Shown here: positions 53,701 through 63,562 of the stretch, one piece after another | Position numbering within the stretch: the stretch's first letter is position 1 | How the letters are laid out: each line of letters begins with the position of its first letter | NCBI GenBank assembly: GCA_963970005.1 | Contig: CAXAMN010027406.1 | Span: 383,456 to 447,455, forward strand | Direction: 5' to 3' | Origin: Durusdinium trenchii | Lineage: Eukaryota; Sar; Dinophyceae; Suessiales; Symbiodiniaceae | DNA length: 64,000 nt | Position numbers and translations under genes: made by a program | Notes under the pieces: generated by a model | The model's database searches: none | Told to the model about the DNA's origin: nothing | Seen by the model: the letters and a program-made list of their open reading frames with translations, nothing else

Positions 53701-56700
53701 TTGACTGACATGTACCCTTTTTTCACTGATGCTTTTCTATGTTTTTCTACTTGTCGGCTTGAAGCCGTTCGTGGTGGTAGTAAGGTGGGCAGGGACGAAA
53801 GCAACATGTGCATCGATAGAACTTTGTGAACGAGGGGCAAATTTGTTTGCTTTTGCATTCGCCTGGAAGCAAGATGACACATCCCAGCCAGGCATGGGAC
53901 CATGAGGCCATTTCTCAGTTTTGAAGCGTCCACGGCGTCCACGTACGTTCCAAGTCTATCCTGAGAAGAAGTCCAAACCTTTAAGAGGCAAAATGATTGT
54001 CCTGCGGTTTCTCTCAAGAAACAGGACTCGGAACTCCGACCAGATCGTTTGTTTGTTCCATTTACTGTTCGCATTTGGCAGAGGCATGTCTCAGGGCTTC
54101 TGACACATCGACACTTTGTCCTGAGGAGCCAAGAAGGCGAGCAGAGAGAGCTTCAAGTCCTGCGCGAGCAGAACCACCAGCTGGCGCGGAAACGAAACGG
54201 ATTGCGGTGGCGGGGTGTGGCCAGGTTTGGGGAGCATGGGAAGAAATGGGAAGATTGAAGACTTGCATGGATCAGATTGATTCAGAGTTGGATCACTCCA
54301 TTGGACCATTTGCATCTCCCAAACAATAGAGGTAGATCAATATGAGGAAAGGTAAATATATAGATACAACTTTCAACGGTTTGGGTTCTTGCAGCTTGCA
54401 GACTGAATCTACGTTTTGCTTCTGTTAATTTGTACCCAGCCCCGTAACCTTATGCCCCAATTTGACTTAACAAATGTTGCGATTCTAGCCACTACATGAA
54501 CAAGCTCTCCCTTGGAAAACAATTTGCCCATGTCTTTCCAGCATTGGTTTGATGACACAATTCTGAAGAACAACTCTGAAACCATCCTTCTCATGGCCCA
54601 TCGAGTGCTCAAGTCTGGGCTGAAGCCAAAAGCCGCCATTTGTTGTTGCTGGGAATCCGGCATGTGTCTCACCTTTCTACTTGCACTGCCACAGGTCCAT
54701 GTTATTCTAGCCTTATTGATGCTTTATCAAGGTCATATGACCCTGGATACCAGTCCAGCACGCCTTTAGGGGACTTGCATGAAATGCGAGGAGGAGAACG
54801 CCCCGGCGGAAGCTCGGTACGCCATCGACTCCATCGGCCGCCGGAAGGATACCCAGTTGACAGAGCAAGAAACCAGGCACGCCAGCCATTTGGAGGAGCC
54901 TTGAGCACATATGATGACATAGCCTTGACCTCTTAAAGGCTTAAACAACAAGAAGTGCAACGCCCAACGCGTCCTGCACTTTGGGCTGCCTCTCAGAGCT
55001 GAGAATGAAATTATCATACGCTCCAGTGGAAGACAAAAAAAACTATTGGACTAAATTATGTAGGTAAAGATGTTCAAAGAAACATAGCAGGCAGATCATC
55101 GAATAGAGGCCGGTAGGTGTTTCACCTGATAAGTGGGAGAAAGTGCACCGCTGCAGGAGCTACGAAAGCGAGTGCTGGACTTGGAAGCAGAGAGCGACAT
55201 GGCTGAAGTGAAGTTGCTGGCTGGTCGTTTCGTCGTTTCGGTCTAATTTGGATCGTTTTTTTTTGTAGGTAGTCTGCCTGCTTTGATAGACCATTGTTTG
55301 TGGGCTCAAGTTGCAAGTCTGGCAATGCATTGAACAATTATTCCTTCCGTTCAATAAACTGGATTGTGAACTGTGAACCCAATTATCCTCTACCAGTGAG
55401 ATGCATTTCTCATCATTTCTCACTTCGTAAGTTTGAGGTGACAACGAGATGTTTTTCTTTTTCATCTCATCTACCAGTCCGATTTGACTTCACCCATGAC
55501 CGGACAGCTGTATGTTTCGACCGGACAGCTGCGGACAGCTGTATCTCCTTGAACCTTTGGAGAGATTGGATGCGTCTGTTGAACCCAACAAGCAAGTCAC
55601 GTACCTGTCATATTCGCGCGCGGCCTTCAGGGGACAAGGAGCGGACCAAGCGAAAAGACTTGGAGGTGCTGGAGCCCGGTCTTGTGTGACTCGAGCTACT
55701 CGTGCGTGGTCGAAAAGTACCATAAGCAAAGCAGAGTCTCCGTACTACTAGAAGAATCCGGCCCTGAAACGCACGACAATGAGAAGGTACAAACCTATTC
55801 AAAGTGGAAGGCCCAATAGTCTTCGGGGCAAAAGACTTCAGTTGAACAGTTGGTGGTTCTTCTTAGGACCAGATTCATGGACTTTCTTTGAGAATGTCGT
55901 GAGGGTCTGTCGTTTTTTTATGTGTCCACTTTATGTAGGGCAGGGCCGGGATGTTCGACTTAGGCGAAGAATACCCCGAAGCATACCCTCTACCCCAGAG
56001 CAAACCCCTGAAGCATCCCCGAAGCATACCTCGCATACCCCGATGGTCAAACATCCCGGCCCGGGAACGTTAAATACAAACCCAGATGCTGCTTTGTGTG
56101 TTTTTTCTTGGATGTATTCAGCCCGCAGTTGGCCTCACAGCATTTAGCTCCTAGTTTAGAACTGTTGTGTTCAGTGTTTGTCGCAACTTCCTGGGATCCA
56201 GGCGTCATGCTTGCAGCACTGGAAGCAGCTGAGCAGCGCAGTTACAAATCCTTCCTGGTGTTCCAAACTTCTAAGCATTTCCAAAGATTTGTGCACCCAG
56301 CCAAAACAACCCAAACTTTTTTAATTTTCCTTCCGCCATGACACGCATACTGTGCTGCCGTGATTTCTCGCAGCCGGTGGAGAGATCCCGCTTGGTGGTG
56401 CTGCAGCGTCGGTCCACAGAAGAGTCCTGGGGCCTCAAGATCAGCACTTCAGAGGATGGTTTGTTCATCCAGGAACTGCAGGTACCTCATTTGCAAACCA
56501 GAGGATTGTGTTTTTCTGCGGCTGTTTTTGGGTTGGAGGCCATCGCTATTAGGTGTATTTCTGCGGCTGTTTTTGGAGTTTTCAATCAGTCCTTGCGGCA
56601 GCGATCCTTGCGGGTATCCGCCGTTCCGGCGGGTCAGCGGATCAATGGAGAACTTGCGGATCAACGGATTTCATGATCCATCAATATTTATCATATGCTG

Positions 56701-57350
56701 CATGTGTTTCTCGCTCTGCTTTTCCTGTTGTTTGGTCACTGATACAACACCTTGGCTGCTCATCAGCTCATTGTCGACCACTTGGCCTCCCAACTCACGA
56801 TGAGAAATGTTAACTTGAATTTGAGATGCCACACGTTCTAAAATCAGCGTTCGCAAAATAATGATACGTTAAAAAAGCTAAAAACTGAGCACTCATTTTG
56901 GGATGTCACAGAGCGTTCGCAAATTAGCTATTCTTGACCAGTTGTCGATGCTTGCTGCTATTGTCGCGTGAAACACATTGAAACACCTCCCGTTCGGTGC
57001 TGTAAGGATTCACCATCCTTGGCAAAATGGCACCAGGAGCACCCAGCACCCAGGTGTCAGATACAGCCGGCACTGGCCATTTTGGAGGTCAACGGCAAGG
57101 AAGACAGCGAAGAGATCTTTGACCAGTTTCGCACGGCCACTCTGGTGGAGATTCTCGGTCCGATTTGGGGGAAGTCGCCGTGCCCACTTTTTGTTGCTTT
57201 ATGTTCCTAGTAGCTTCTTGTTTCTAATAGCTTCTTGTTACTACTAGTAAGGCACTTGTTACTAGTAGCGATGCACTTGTTCCTAGTAGCGTCCTTGCTC
57301 CTTTCCCCCCAGCATTTGGAGCAAGTCCTGTCCAGTGGTTGGTCTTTTAG
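41719..57350 (+). CDS. Long multi-exon coiled-coil protein with C-terminal PDZ domain
   Basis: Candidate exons: 41719-41897, 42426-42523, 42876-42998, 43130-43242, 43575-43620, 44070-44125, 44651-44719, 45333-45370, 45974-46042, 46354-46428, 46898-46990, 48815-48866, 49892-49983, 50107-50168, 50454-50525, 50830-50902, 51020-51079, 51093-51229, 51671-51739, 52731-52775, 53388-53474, 54134-54210, 54791-54903, 55158-55223, 55631-55678, 56202-56257, 56374-56481, 57037-57157, 57313-57350. Most encode Glu/Gln/Leu/Arg heptads, such as ELQRQTQRQEQEKADLQKDL and LLEENARLAQKMASD, i.e. coiled coil. Many junctions keep phase across GT-AG introns (41897/42426/42876/43130/43575; 44125/44651/45333; 50902/51020; 55223/55631/56202/56374/57037/57313). 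Several donors are GC. Further exons near 47490, 47961, 49450, 52934 and 53111 (an eight-Asp run) probably belong. The last exon ends at TAG 57348. The 5' end and total exon number are unknown. A structural or scaffold role is inferred. Confidence 0.7.
52029..52100 (+). mobile_element. Dispersed CTACTAGGAGC repeat, copy 8
   Basis: An intronic copy with AACAAGAAGCTAAAAGGAGC and ATCGCTACTAGGAGCAAG. No flanking duplication is clear. Confidence 0.55.
53503..53700 (+). CDS. Possible exon or small gene, unknown protein
   Basis: The open frame reads APWVAIGWITPVSQLKHVG, then FSEASVAVAEVLWDAKVQNL and VAEVFKANTGGLVQFQ before TGA. Third positions are AT-richer than in neighbouring exons, which is unusual here. 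It lies between exons of the coiled-coil gene and may be intronic chance. Confidence 0.35.
   Translation: MAAPWVAIGWITPVSQLKHVGMISNTTVPFSEASVAVAEVLWDAKVQNLVAEVFKANTGGLVQFQ
53729..53905 (+). CDS. Small open frame with hydrophobic start
   Basis: It runs 58 codons from ATG, with a hydrophobic N-terminus (MLFYVFLLVGLKPFVVVV) resembling a signal anchor, then ELCERGANLFAFAFAWKQDD to TGA. A 126-codon minus-strand frame overlaps. Confidence 0.3.
   Translation: MLFYVFLLVGLKPFVVVVRWAGTKATCASIELCERGANLFAFAFAWKQDDTSQPGMGP
55972..56045 (+). repeat. CCCGAAGCATACC minisatellite
   Basis: Degenerate tandem copies of ACCCCGAAGCATACC lie in an intron of the coiled-coil gene. One frame reads PEQTPEASPKHTSHTP. 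Confidence 0.5.
56374..57157 (+). CDS. PDZ domain of the coiled-coil gene (two exons)
   Basis: Exon 56374-56481 follows a TTCTCGCAG acceptor and reads RLVVLQRRSTEESWGLKIS and DGLFIQELQ, ending at CAG|GTACCT. Exon 57037-57157 follows CACCAG and reads PALAILEVNGKEDSEEIFD and FRTATLVEIL. WGLKI matches the carboxylate-binding loop and LEVNG the conserved core of PDZ domains, in the right order and spacing. Both exon ends are phase 0. PDZ domains bind C-terminal peptides of partner proteins, so this end probably tethers the coiled coil to a membrane protein or complex (inference). Confidence 0.75.
56533..56560 (+). repeat. GGAGGCCATCGC minisatellite, copy 2
   Basis: TTGGAGGCCATCGCTATTAG unit in the intron that splits the PDZ domain; related to copies at 12231 and 63395. 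Confidence 0.5.
57207..57302 (-). mobile_element. Dispersed CTAGTAG repeat, copy 9
   Basis: It lies in the last intron of the coiled-coil/PDZ gene, ending about 10 bp before the acceptor of the final exon. Units TTCCTAGTAGCTTCTTG and GCGATGCACTTGTTCC. Confidence 0.6.
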
Positions 57351-58532
57351 GCCTGAAACGAGGCAGACAGGAGCTGTTTGCGTTCTGTGGGCAGAAGCTG
57401 AGGTGATCGTTCAGGGGGCTGACTTGACCCGAGTGTTGTTGGAGAACATTTCTCGACCCAGGTGTCCCCTTTTTCATGTTCCATTTTTGACACGAAGTTG
57501 TGAAAGTGTCAAATTTGAAATCCCCCGACCTCCCCACGCATTCGACAAATTGACAAATGTTTTACCCAACCTGAGCTTGTCAGTGCGAGCAGAATTGACC
57601 AAGTATTGGTATGAGTGGGTTGATGTATGATAAAGTCACACAGTCACACGACACTGTTTCGACTTACACACTGTGCTGAGTGATCTTTGGGTTTGTTTTT
57701 GTTGGGGATTTGCCCAGAGAGAAGAAGATCACTCGGTCCTGGAATGGAACCCTTTTCTATGCAGAACTTGTATGAGTTTTTGGGATAATGTACTGTTGTA
57801 GTCAGTGTCAAAAGCTGAAAAAAAAAACAAACCACATCACCAGCACACCACTGTAAACTGCCTACTGAAACAAAGGATGGCAACCATGTACGCCACAGCG
57901 AATGGACATGTTCCAAGAAATAAACACAGCAGTTTTCAATGTTCAACAAGGTTTGTAGGGAGAGGCAGGGGCCAAGAAGAGGTTTATATGGTACCTGTTG
58001 GTGGTACTCCCATTCCTACTGCCCCCTTCTAAATTTCCGGATAGACCGTGGACCGTGGCCATTGCCATAGCAGATCTCACGTATCCCTGCTCATGCGCGA
58101 ATCAAGCCCTCGGCTGCAGTGTGTGGGCATCGTGATGCTCCAACTTTGTCAGCCAGCAACACCATAAGAGACCGACACCAACAAAGACACTTGCTTGAAC
58201 CAAGGCAGAACGTCTAGAACTACAAAGAGCTAGTCACAAATGCAAGACCATGCCAATTGGTTGACATCTATATAACTAACGAATAAGGTTCCTGCTTGCT
58301 GCATCAACGACACTATCCATTTCCAGATCCTGTTCATATAATATGCTGGCTTGTTTGATTCAGGTGTATCTTCAACAAAGCAGTTGGCGTGTTGCCAGGT
58401 GTAAAGTGTTAGCCTAGTGACCCATAAGGGAGCATAGGGTATCTCAGACTTCAAGTGTTTCTCTTTCCTGCCCACTTGCTCTTCCCCCATTCCGCTGGTT
58501 CCAGACAACCTCTTCCCACTCCACGGTTCAGG
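57351..58532. other. Spacer between PDZ and RING genes
   Basis: An open frame HLEQVLSSGWSFRPETRQTG (57313-57407), ending before a GAG|GTGATC donor, is an alternative reading of the last PDZ-gene exon. Otherwise no exon is supported. Confidence 0.4.
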
Positions 58533-58844
58533 ATGACCCTCTCTTCAGTGATGACTCTATCGCAACAGCAAAACTTTGCGATCGCAGCTAAGAGGGACAG
58601 AAAAGAGAAAGAATTGGCTGCAGTCGGTGAGTTGCTCCATGCGGTGGATGGAGCGACAGCAGGCCAATGCTCCATTTGTTTGGATGAGATGCAGCAGGAT
58701 TCCAAGGTGGTTCAGCTAAGCTGTGGTCATGTTTTTCACAAGGCATGTGTCAAAAAGTGGCTACTGACCAAGAGGATGACATGCCCTTTGTGCAAACAAA
58801 CCCCTGTGGCTGAGAAGGCCAGAGGTTGCTCACATTTTTCTTGA
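58533..58844 (+). CDS. RING-H2 finger protein (E3 ubiquitin ligase type)
   Basis: It runs 103 codons from ATG (MTLSSVMTLSQQQ) to TGA. A Lys/Glu-rich helix precedes the RING domain: CSIC, then 14 residues to CGHVFHKAC, then CPLC, i.e. C-x2-C ... C-x-H-x2-H-x2-C ... C-x2-C, with a Trp in KKWLL before the last pair. This is the RING-H2 arrangement that binds two zinc ions and recruits E2 enzymes. The family role is ubiquitin transfer; substrate and partners are unknown. The frame is open upstream of the ATG and a GGTTCAG site at 58530 could be an acceptor, so the true N-terminus may lie upstream. The last residues (GCSHFS) may read into an intron. Confidence 0.85.
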   Translation: MTLSSVMTLSQQQNFAIAAKRDRKEKELAAVGELLHAVDGATAGQCSICLDEMQQDSKVVQLSCGHVFHKACVKKWLLTKRMTCPLCKQTPVAEKARGCSHFS

Positions 58845-58886
58845 ATTTCTATATGTACAGTATTGTTTGTTTCCTCGTTGTGCAGC

Positions 58887-59065
58887 CCCGGAATTCAAGC
58901 GCTGGGAGCATAGCACAATCTGTATATCGCTTCGTGAAGCTGCGCGATGCCCACAATGCTGTGTGGAATGTGTGGCATGTTCTATTCACAAGGATTCAGA
59001 GGATCTCAGTGGAATTCAGGGCATCAGTTCAAGGTGATTGGCACATATTGGCACAAATTGTTTAA
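58887..59065 (+). CDS. Possible exon after the RING gene, frame unresolved
   Basis: It follows a TTGTGCAG acceptor. One frame reads APEFKRWEHSTICISLREA and a Cys-rich CPQCCVECVAC. Another reads SIAQSVYRFVKLRDAHNAVW. It may extend the RING protein. Confidence 0.3.
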
Positions 59066-59464
59066 TGTTACCATCAAGGGTATCCCGGCACTTTTTTTTT
59101 CTCTGGGTTTGGACTGCAACAGTTTTTCCTTGTTTTAACAATTCATGGGCTATATTATAACAGCAAGGTGTGGATGTGGTTGAATATGCCACGCCCCTGG
59201 TTTGGTAGATGTTTTGGCTGGAAGCATTGTGAGCATCCGCGCTGATCCGGTGTTCATTCTTGTGGAGGGGGGCAGCTGCTCAAAATGCATCTATAGACTC
59301 TGGCACTAGTTTGTAACACGCAAAGACATGCCATGTATAACAAAGGAATAACTTATGGTGTTCCTCAGCATTCATCATGTCAAATTGTCAAATGTTGGCA
59401 CTGTCCATCCACAGTACTACAGTGTATATATAGCAAACAACCAAACAAACATCAGATTGTTGAG

Positions 59465-59669
59465 TGATCATGAAAAAGCTGATCCCCTCCATTGCTGCAA
59501 AGCTTTGGAGAGCTCTGTGGCAGACCCTTCACTCTCAAGTGACGCAAAAGGCTCAAAGGTACATCTCGATTTGCAGAATGTTGGAGACAGAGGAGCTTGG
59601 ATTCGATGTGCAAGAATTGCTATCCGGTGTTTGTTGAATAAGACAGCAAAAGGTGTCGCACAAGACTAA
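59465..59669 (+). CDS. Probable terminal exon, unknown protein
   Basis: The frame reads ADPLHCCKALESSVADPSLS, KGSKVHLDLQNVGDRGAWIR and then a basic end to TAA at 59669. A pair of sites, AAG|GTACAT and TTTGCAG, 18 nt apart lies inside. It is read through here, since the frame stays open. Confidence 0.45.
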
Positions 59670-59684
59670 GACCAAGGCCTACTT

Positions 59685-59780
59685 TGACAAGAACGCTGCT
59701 ACTAGGAGCAAGGACGCTACTAGGGGCTCCTGGCCTTACTACTAGTAGCAAGAAGCTACTAGTAACAAGAACGCTACTTG
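59685..59780 (+). mobile_element. Dispersed CTACTAGGAGC repeat, copy 10
   Basis: Units GCTGCTACTAGGAGCAAG, GACGCTACTAGGGGCTCC and AGCAAGAAGCTACTAG, between two exons. Confidence 0.6.
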
Positions 59781-59793
59781 TAGGTTTCACAAG

Positions 59794-59909
59794 TGTGGCT
59801 TTACGAGAGCCCCAATGTCCATTCGCAGTCCCATCACAGGCAGCGGCTGATGCTGGAGGAGACCGGAGAGTCCTGGGCTGTTGGATGTGTCCGCTTTGAA
59901 ATACAGTAA
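59794..59909 (+). CDS. Terminal exon, unknown protein
   Basis: It follows a TTTCACAAG acceptor, reads WLYESPNVHSQSHHRQRLML and EETGESWAVGCVRFEIQ, and ends at TAA. Strong coding composition; no family recognised. It directly follows a repeat copy. Confidence 0.5.
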
Positions 59910-60776
59910 GTCCCTCCTAAAAATGACATCGAAGGCAAAGACCAGTGTCCAGCAGGAAGCCCAGTCCCAGATGGGTAGAAGCGTTTTAGATGGTGTTGTG
60001 GCTGAGTGGTCCTGGTAGAAGAAATAACTGGCTTCCACTTGCATAGTACTGCCAAGGACATCTCAACTGCTGGACTCTGAAAAAATGCATAGGACTTGAA
60101 AAAAAAAGAAAAAACAATCCTGAGAGACTCTTTAGTGAGTAAACCAAAAAAACAAAAAAGAATCCTGACAGAGTCTTTGGACACCCCCCCCCCAAAAAAA
60201 AAAAGGTAAAATGGGGGTTCTGGGGAGTTCTTGTTCATCAATCACCTCGTTGAATTTTCTTGGCTCTTGAAAATTTGTGTTGAGCATTTGTCGTTTTTCT
60301 GGGGTCTTGTTATGCGTGTTTTAGGGTCATAACTTAATAACTTTCACTTCATTGTTTGGATTGAATGAAGGGGATAATTGTTGAGGTGGTCAGAGTTTCT
60401 ATGTGTAGGTTCAGGTTCAAATTCTACCAAGCTGTTCTTCAAAGATGTCGAATTATTTGCTTCAAATTCATGTATTGATTGAGGTTAGGCGCTGTTTGGT
60501 TTTGCATATCAAGCATCCTTCGATCCAAAGCCAGTTTGGCACAAATTGACTGAACCGATGTATTGTCCTTTTTCTTTGACATTCTGCAGATGCATCTTTG
60601 TGAGGCAGGTTCAGCTTGCGCCAGGCCGGTTCATCCTTCCAAGCGGTCACACACGAACACAGCCTGCAAGGGCTTTTCCACCGCAGACCATTAAAACTGG
60701 TTGGACTTTGTTGAGCACAGGGAGCGTTGTAGTGCTGGTTCTCCAAGCTATTCAAAGGTTCCTTCCTGGCTTCTTC
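59910..60776. other. Spacer with homopolymer runs
   Basis: It contains a C10/A12 run near 60184-60205 and AT-rich sequence. Minus-strand frames here are low-complexity (Phe/Lys-rich) and not supported. Confidence 0.45.
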
Positions 60777-61661
60777 ATGAACAGGGCAGTGAGGAAGGCT
60801 GGGCAAAGGCTGGAAAGGCAAGAGCCCGCCCCTGCACGGCCTCTCGAGGAGGAATACATCAAGGATTTCATCAACTTACCTCAACGTGAAGCTTTGAGCA
60901 CCCCTTCCTTCTTGGTGGTCAGTGGTTCCCAAGGCATTGGGAAATCAACCATGCTGAACAATCTCATGTGTGAGCATGTGAAGAATGGCAAAAGGGTGCT
61001 GCCGCTCAAGATGTCAAGCCGTCCTGGTGAGGACTTGAAGCTCAATGAAGCGCTGCCCAAAGCATTGCAAGCAGTAAATCTGCAAGTTCAACTTGGAGGT
61101 CAGCGTGTCTGCTGTGGCCGACATCATCATAGATCGGCTTGACATGTCAGATTTGGTGGTGGTGCGACCGCTGCCTTTCGACGATTTCGTATTTGTGGTC
61201 AAGGAGGTGGCACAGCACGGAAACAACTTCCGGACGCTGAACAAGGTTCTTGCCGACGATGAGATAGAGGAGGTGTTAAAGCACTACTACATCCGCGCAG
61301 GGGGCAACTTCCGCGCCTTGGACTTGATACTGCGAAACGTCTCCAGAGAAGGTAAGAATGGTGCGGATGCGGTCATCAAGCAGGTTGAGAAGTGGTACGA
61401 GGAGAGAGTGAAACCAATTGAGAAGAAACTGGACGAAGAGGAAGTGAAGGACTATCTCCTCAAGGTGGCAGAGGCAGGACCCATGGGGTATCTCCCGCAG
61501 AGGGAGGGGACCAACATGAAGTTGAAGCTTCTTCGTGAGGAGCCCGCGGACTGCGTCCTGAGGAGGACAACCACTTAAGTGTGGCTTTGAAGCATTGGCA
61601 TTTCGTCGCCAAGCTCTTTCAAGAGGATGAGCAGAAGTTGAGGGATGCAGGATACATGTGA
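60777..61661 (+). CDS. P-loop NTPase-like gene with two frameshifts
   Basis: It starts at ATG (MNRAVRKAGQRLERQ). The P-loop SGSQGIGKST near residue 45 is a clear Walker A motif. The frame then shifts by +1 near 61075-61090, reads NLEVSVSAVADIIIDRLD, FDDFVFVVKEVAQHGNNFRT and YYIRAGGNFRALDLILRN, and shifts back near 61539-61575 into EEDNHLSVALKHWHFVAKLF to TGA at 61661. No Walker B is seen. The lack of introns over 0.9 kb contrasts with neighbouring genes and suggests a retrocopy. Frameshifts plus the missing Walker B suggest decay, but assembly error is possible. The role of an intact relative would be ATP/GTP-dependent. Confidence 0.6.
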
Positions 61662-61749
61662 GCTTCGCCAGTGAAAAGAACTGTGGCGCTTGAGATGTTT
61701 TGTGGGTGAGTCATCCAAGAGCAATCTTCACACATTGCATGCATAACCG

Positions 61750-61925
61750 CAGATACCCAACCCTAGTATCAATGATACCCAGATACCAGTATCTAACTAT
61801 CAACGATACCCACAACCTAGTATCAATGAAACAAACATCCAAGTATCAATGATACCCAGAACCAAGTATCAATGACACCCCGATACCAGTATCCAAGTAT
61901 CAATGATACCCAGAACCAAGTATCG
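61750..61925 (+). repeat. GTATCAATGATACC minisatellite
   Basis: About seven degenerate copies of a 20-28 bp unit, AAGTATCAATGATACCCAGA. The core GTATC-AAT-GATAC is itself palindromic. It lies just 3' of the NTPase-like gene. Confidence 0.75.
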
Positions 61926-62122
61926 AGAGACGGGAAACTTCAGAGTTTGACTTCTATATAAACCAGAACTTGGAGAGAGTGGCTTAACCTAAAGAAACTC
62001 CAGAGCTTGACACTTGAACAGTGGAAGAAGTGGCTTATCCAAGCAACCTCTCAAAGCCTGACATTTGGCAAACACTTCCACTAAACTCACTAATATATCC
62101 ATAAGTTGGATTGACCTATATA

Positions 62123-62160
62123 CATCTATCTCTCTATCTATCTACCTATCTCTTGTTCTA
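62123..62160 (+). repeat. CTAT microsatellite
   Basis: A degenerate CTAT/CTAC run inside a + open frame that is not supported as coding. Confidence 0.6.
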
Positions 62161-62496
62161 TCGTTCATCCTGCTTGGTCAGAAGGGAGGTCTTCATCCAC
62201 TTGAGGGGGGTCGGGGGATGCGTGGGCGTGCGTCGTTGTCGCCGACTCACCGTCACCGGGTTGACAATTTGGAGTTTCCAGGGCTGTCAGCGACTGATGA
62301 CGCAAGTAAATCCCGGGCAGAAAAGGTGCACAACTGTTGTCAGGCGGACCAAGCAGTGCCAGCGTTGAAGTGTCGGAGGAGCCCAGATGGCGATGTGCTG
62401 TGGGTCCTTTGCTGGGTCAACGGGCGACCGCCGCATCGTCGGACCGGGGAACTTCTGCCGTTTCTGCTTCGCCAAGGCCACTGGTGGCTGGCTTAG

Positions 62497-63562
62497 ACGA
62501 GATGGCCTTGGAAGCTCGAGAGGCGGAGAACCCTCGTCGACCGTCCTTTTGGGCGGGAGAAGCGTCAGCAGGTTTGGCAGTGCCCAGCTGGGTTTTCACG
62601 AAAGAAGCGTCAGCAGTGAATGGTTTCTACACCCGAACCCGACCCGAACCCAATTGTAGTGTGAGCAAACCAACCCCTATATTTGTAACTCTATGTTATT
62701 TTGTTCTGCATGTTGGGATCCTACTGCGCTGTGCCTTAGCTAGAGCCAGGGAGATAGTCGCCGAACAATATGTTGTTCTATCAGCACACCAGGGGAGACG
62801 GATGATGACCCACCATTGTGTACTTTGATGGTAATCAAACATGTAAAGAAAAACACATCAAACCTGGGATTCATGCTTGGAACTCAAGGCCCAATCCCCG
62901 CACTCCGACTTTCACAGGCGGCTGTGAGGGCTGCAGAGGATTTTGAAAAACAGTTGGTCGCAGTGAGACAAAGTGCCACTGAGGTGGGCCATTGGGCGGT
63001 GGAAGGATGGGGAAACATGGTACAAACGACGAGGGTTCGGTTGGGAAAATCTCCTTTTTCCTTTTTGGTTGGGAAAAACGAAGACTTGGTGGCTGGGCAC
63101 CGAACAGATGAGTACACGATTGTACGTGTTTCTTGGCCCTCAGGCCCGTGTGTTTGAAGAGTGAGGGCCTCCTCCAAAACCATTAAGTTTTAATTACCTG
63201 CTGTTTTTTCTTAGTTCCTTTTTTCACCGCTAGTTTCGTGATTGCGAGAGGTATGCCGGTATGCCATTTGTTGTTGCATTTGTCGTTTGAGGCTACATTT
63301 ACTTTTCGCTTTTCAACTGCCCTTGGCCGCATGTAATTCTTCATTCACCACACATCCTGAAGGGATCCTCTTTGCCGATACTCCGGTTTCCATATTGGAG
63401 GCCATCGCGATGAGAGTGGAGGCCATCGCTTCTGTACCATGTTACCATGTTTAAACCCGGAGTAGAACTTCGGGATCTCGTGCAGCTCGCCAGGCCCAGA
63501 AGCAGCTCTCAGAGCTTCAAGAGCAGCTGAGCGGCGAACGGCAGAGCAAGCAGCGCCTCCAG
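62497..63562 (+). CDS. Second coiled-coil gene (exons near window end)
   Basis: Candidate exons: 62497-62571 (DEMALEAREAENPRR), 62740-about 62772 (RAREIVAEQY), 62918-62983 (AAVRAAEDFEKQLVAVRQSA, then GAG|GTGGGC) and 63500-63562 (KQLSELQEQLSGERQSKQRL, then a GC donor). Exons 1 and 2 join in phase (G plus CT). The sequences resemble exons of the gene at 41719-57350, for example ELQEMLSAERQ there, so this is probably a tandem paralogue. The 3' end is not identified in the window. Confidence 0.55.
63395..63435 (+). repeat. GGAGGCCATCGC minisatellite, copy 3
   Basis: Two adjacent units, ATTGGAGGCCATCGCG and GTGGAGGCCATCGCTT, which encode EAIA in one frame. Confidence 0.55.

Noticed and set aside
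59834-60241. Phe-rich minus-strand frame
   Set aside because: It is produced by antisense A and C homopolymer runs, with no protein-like composition.
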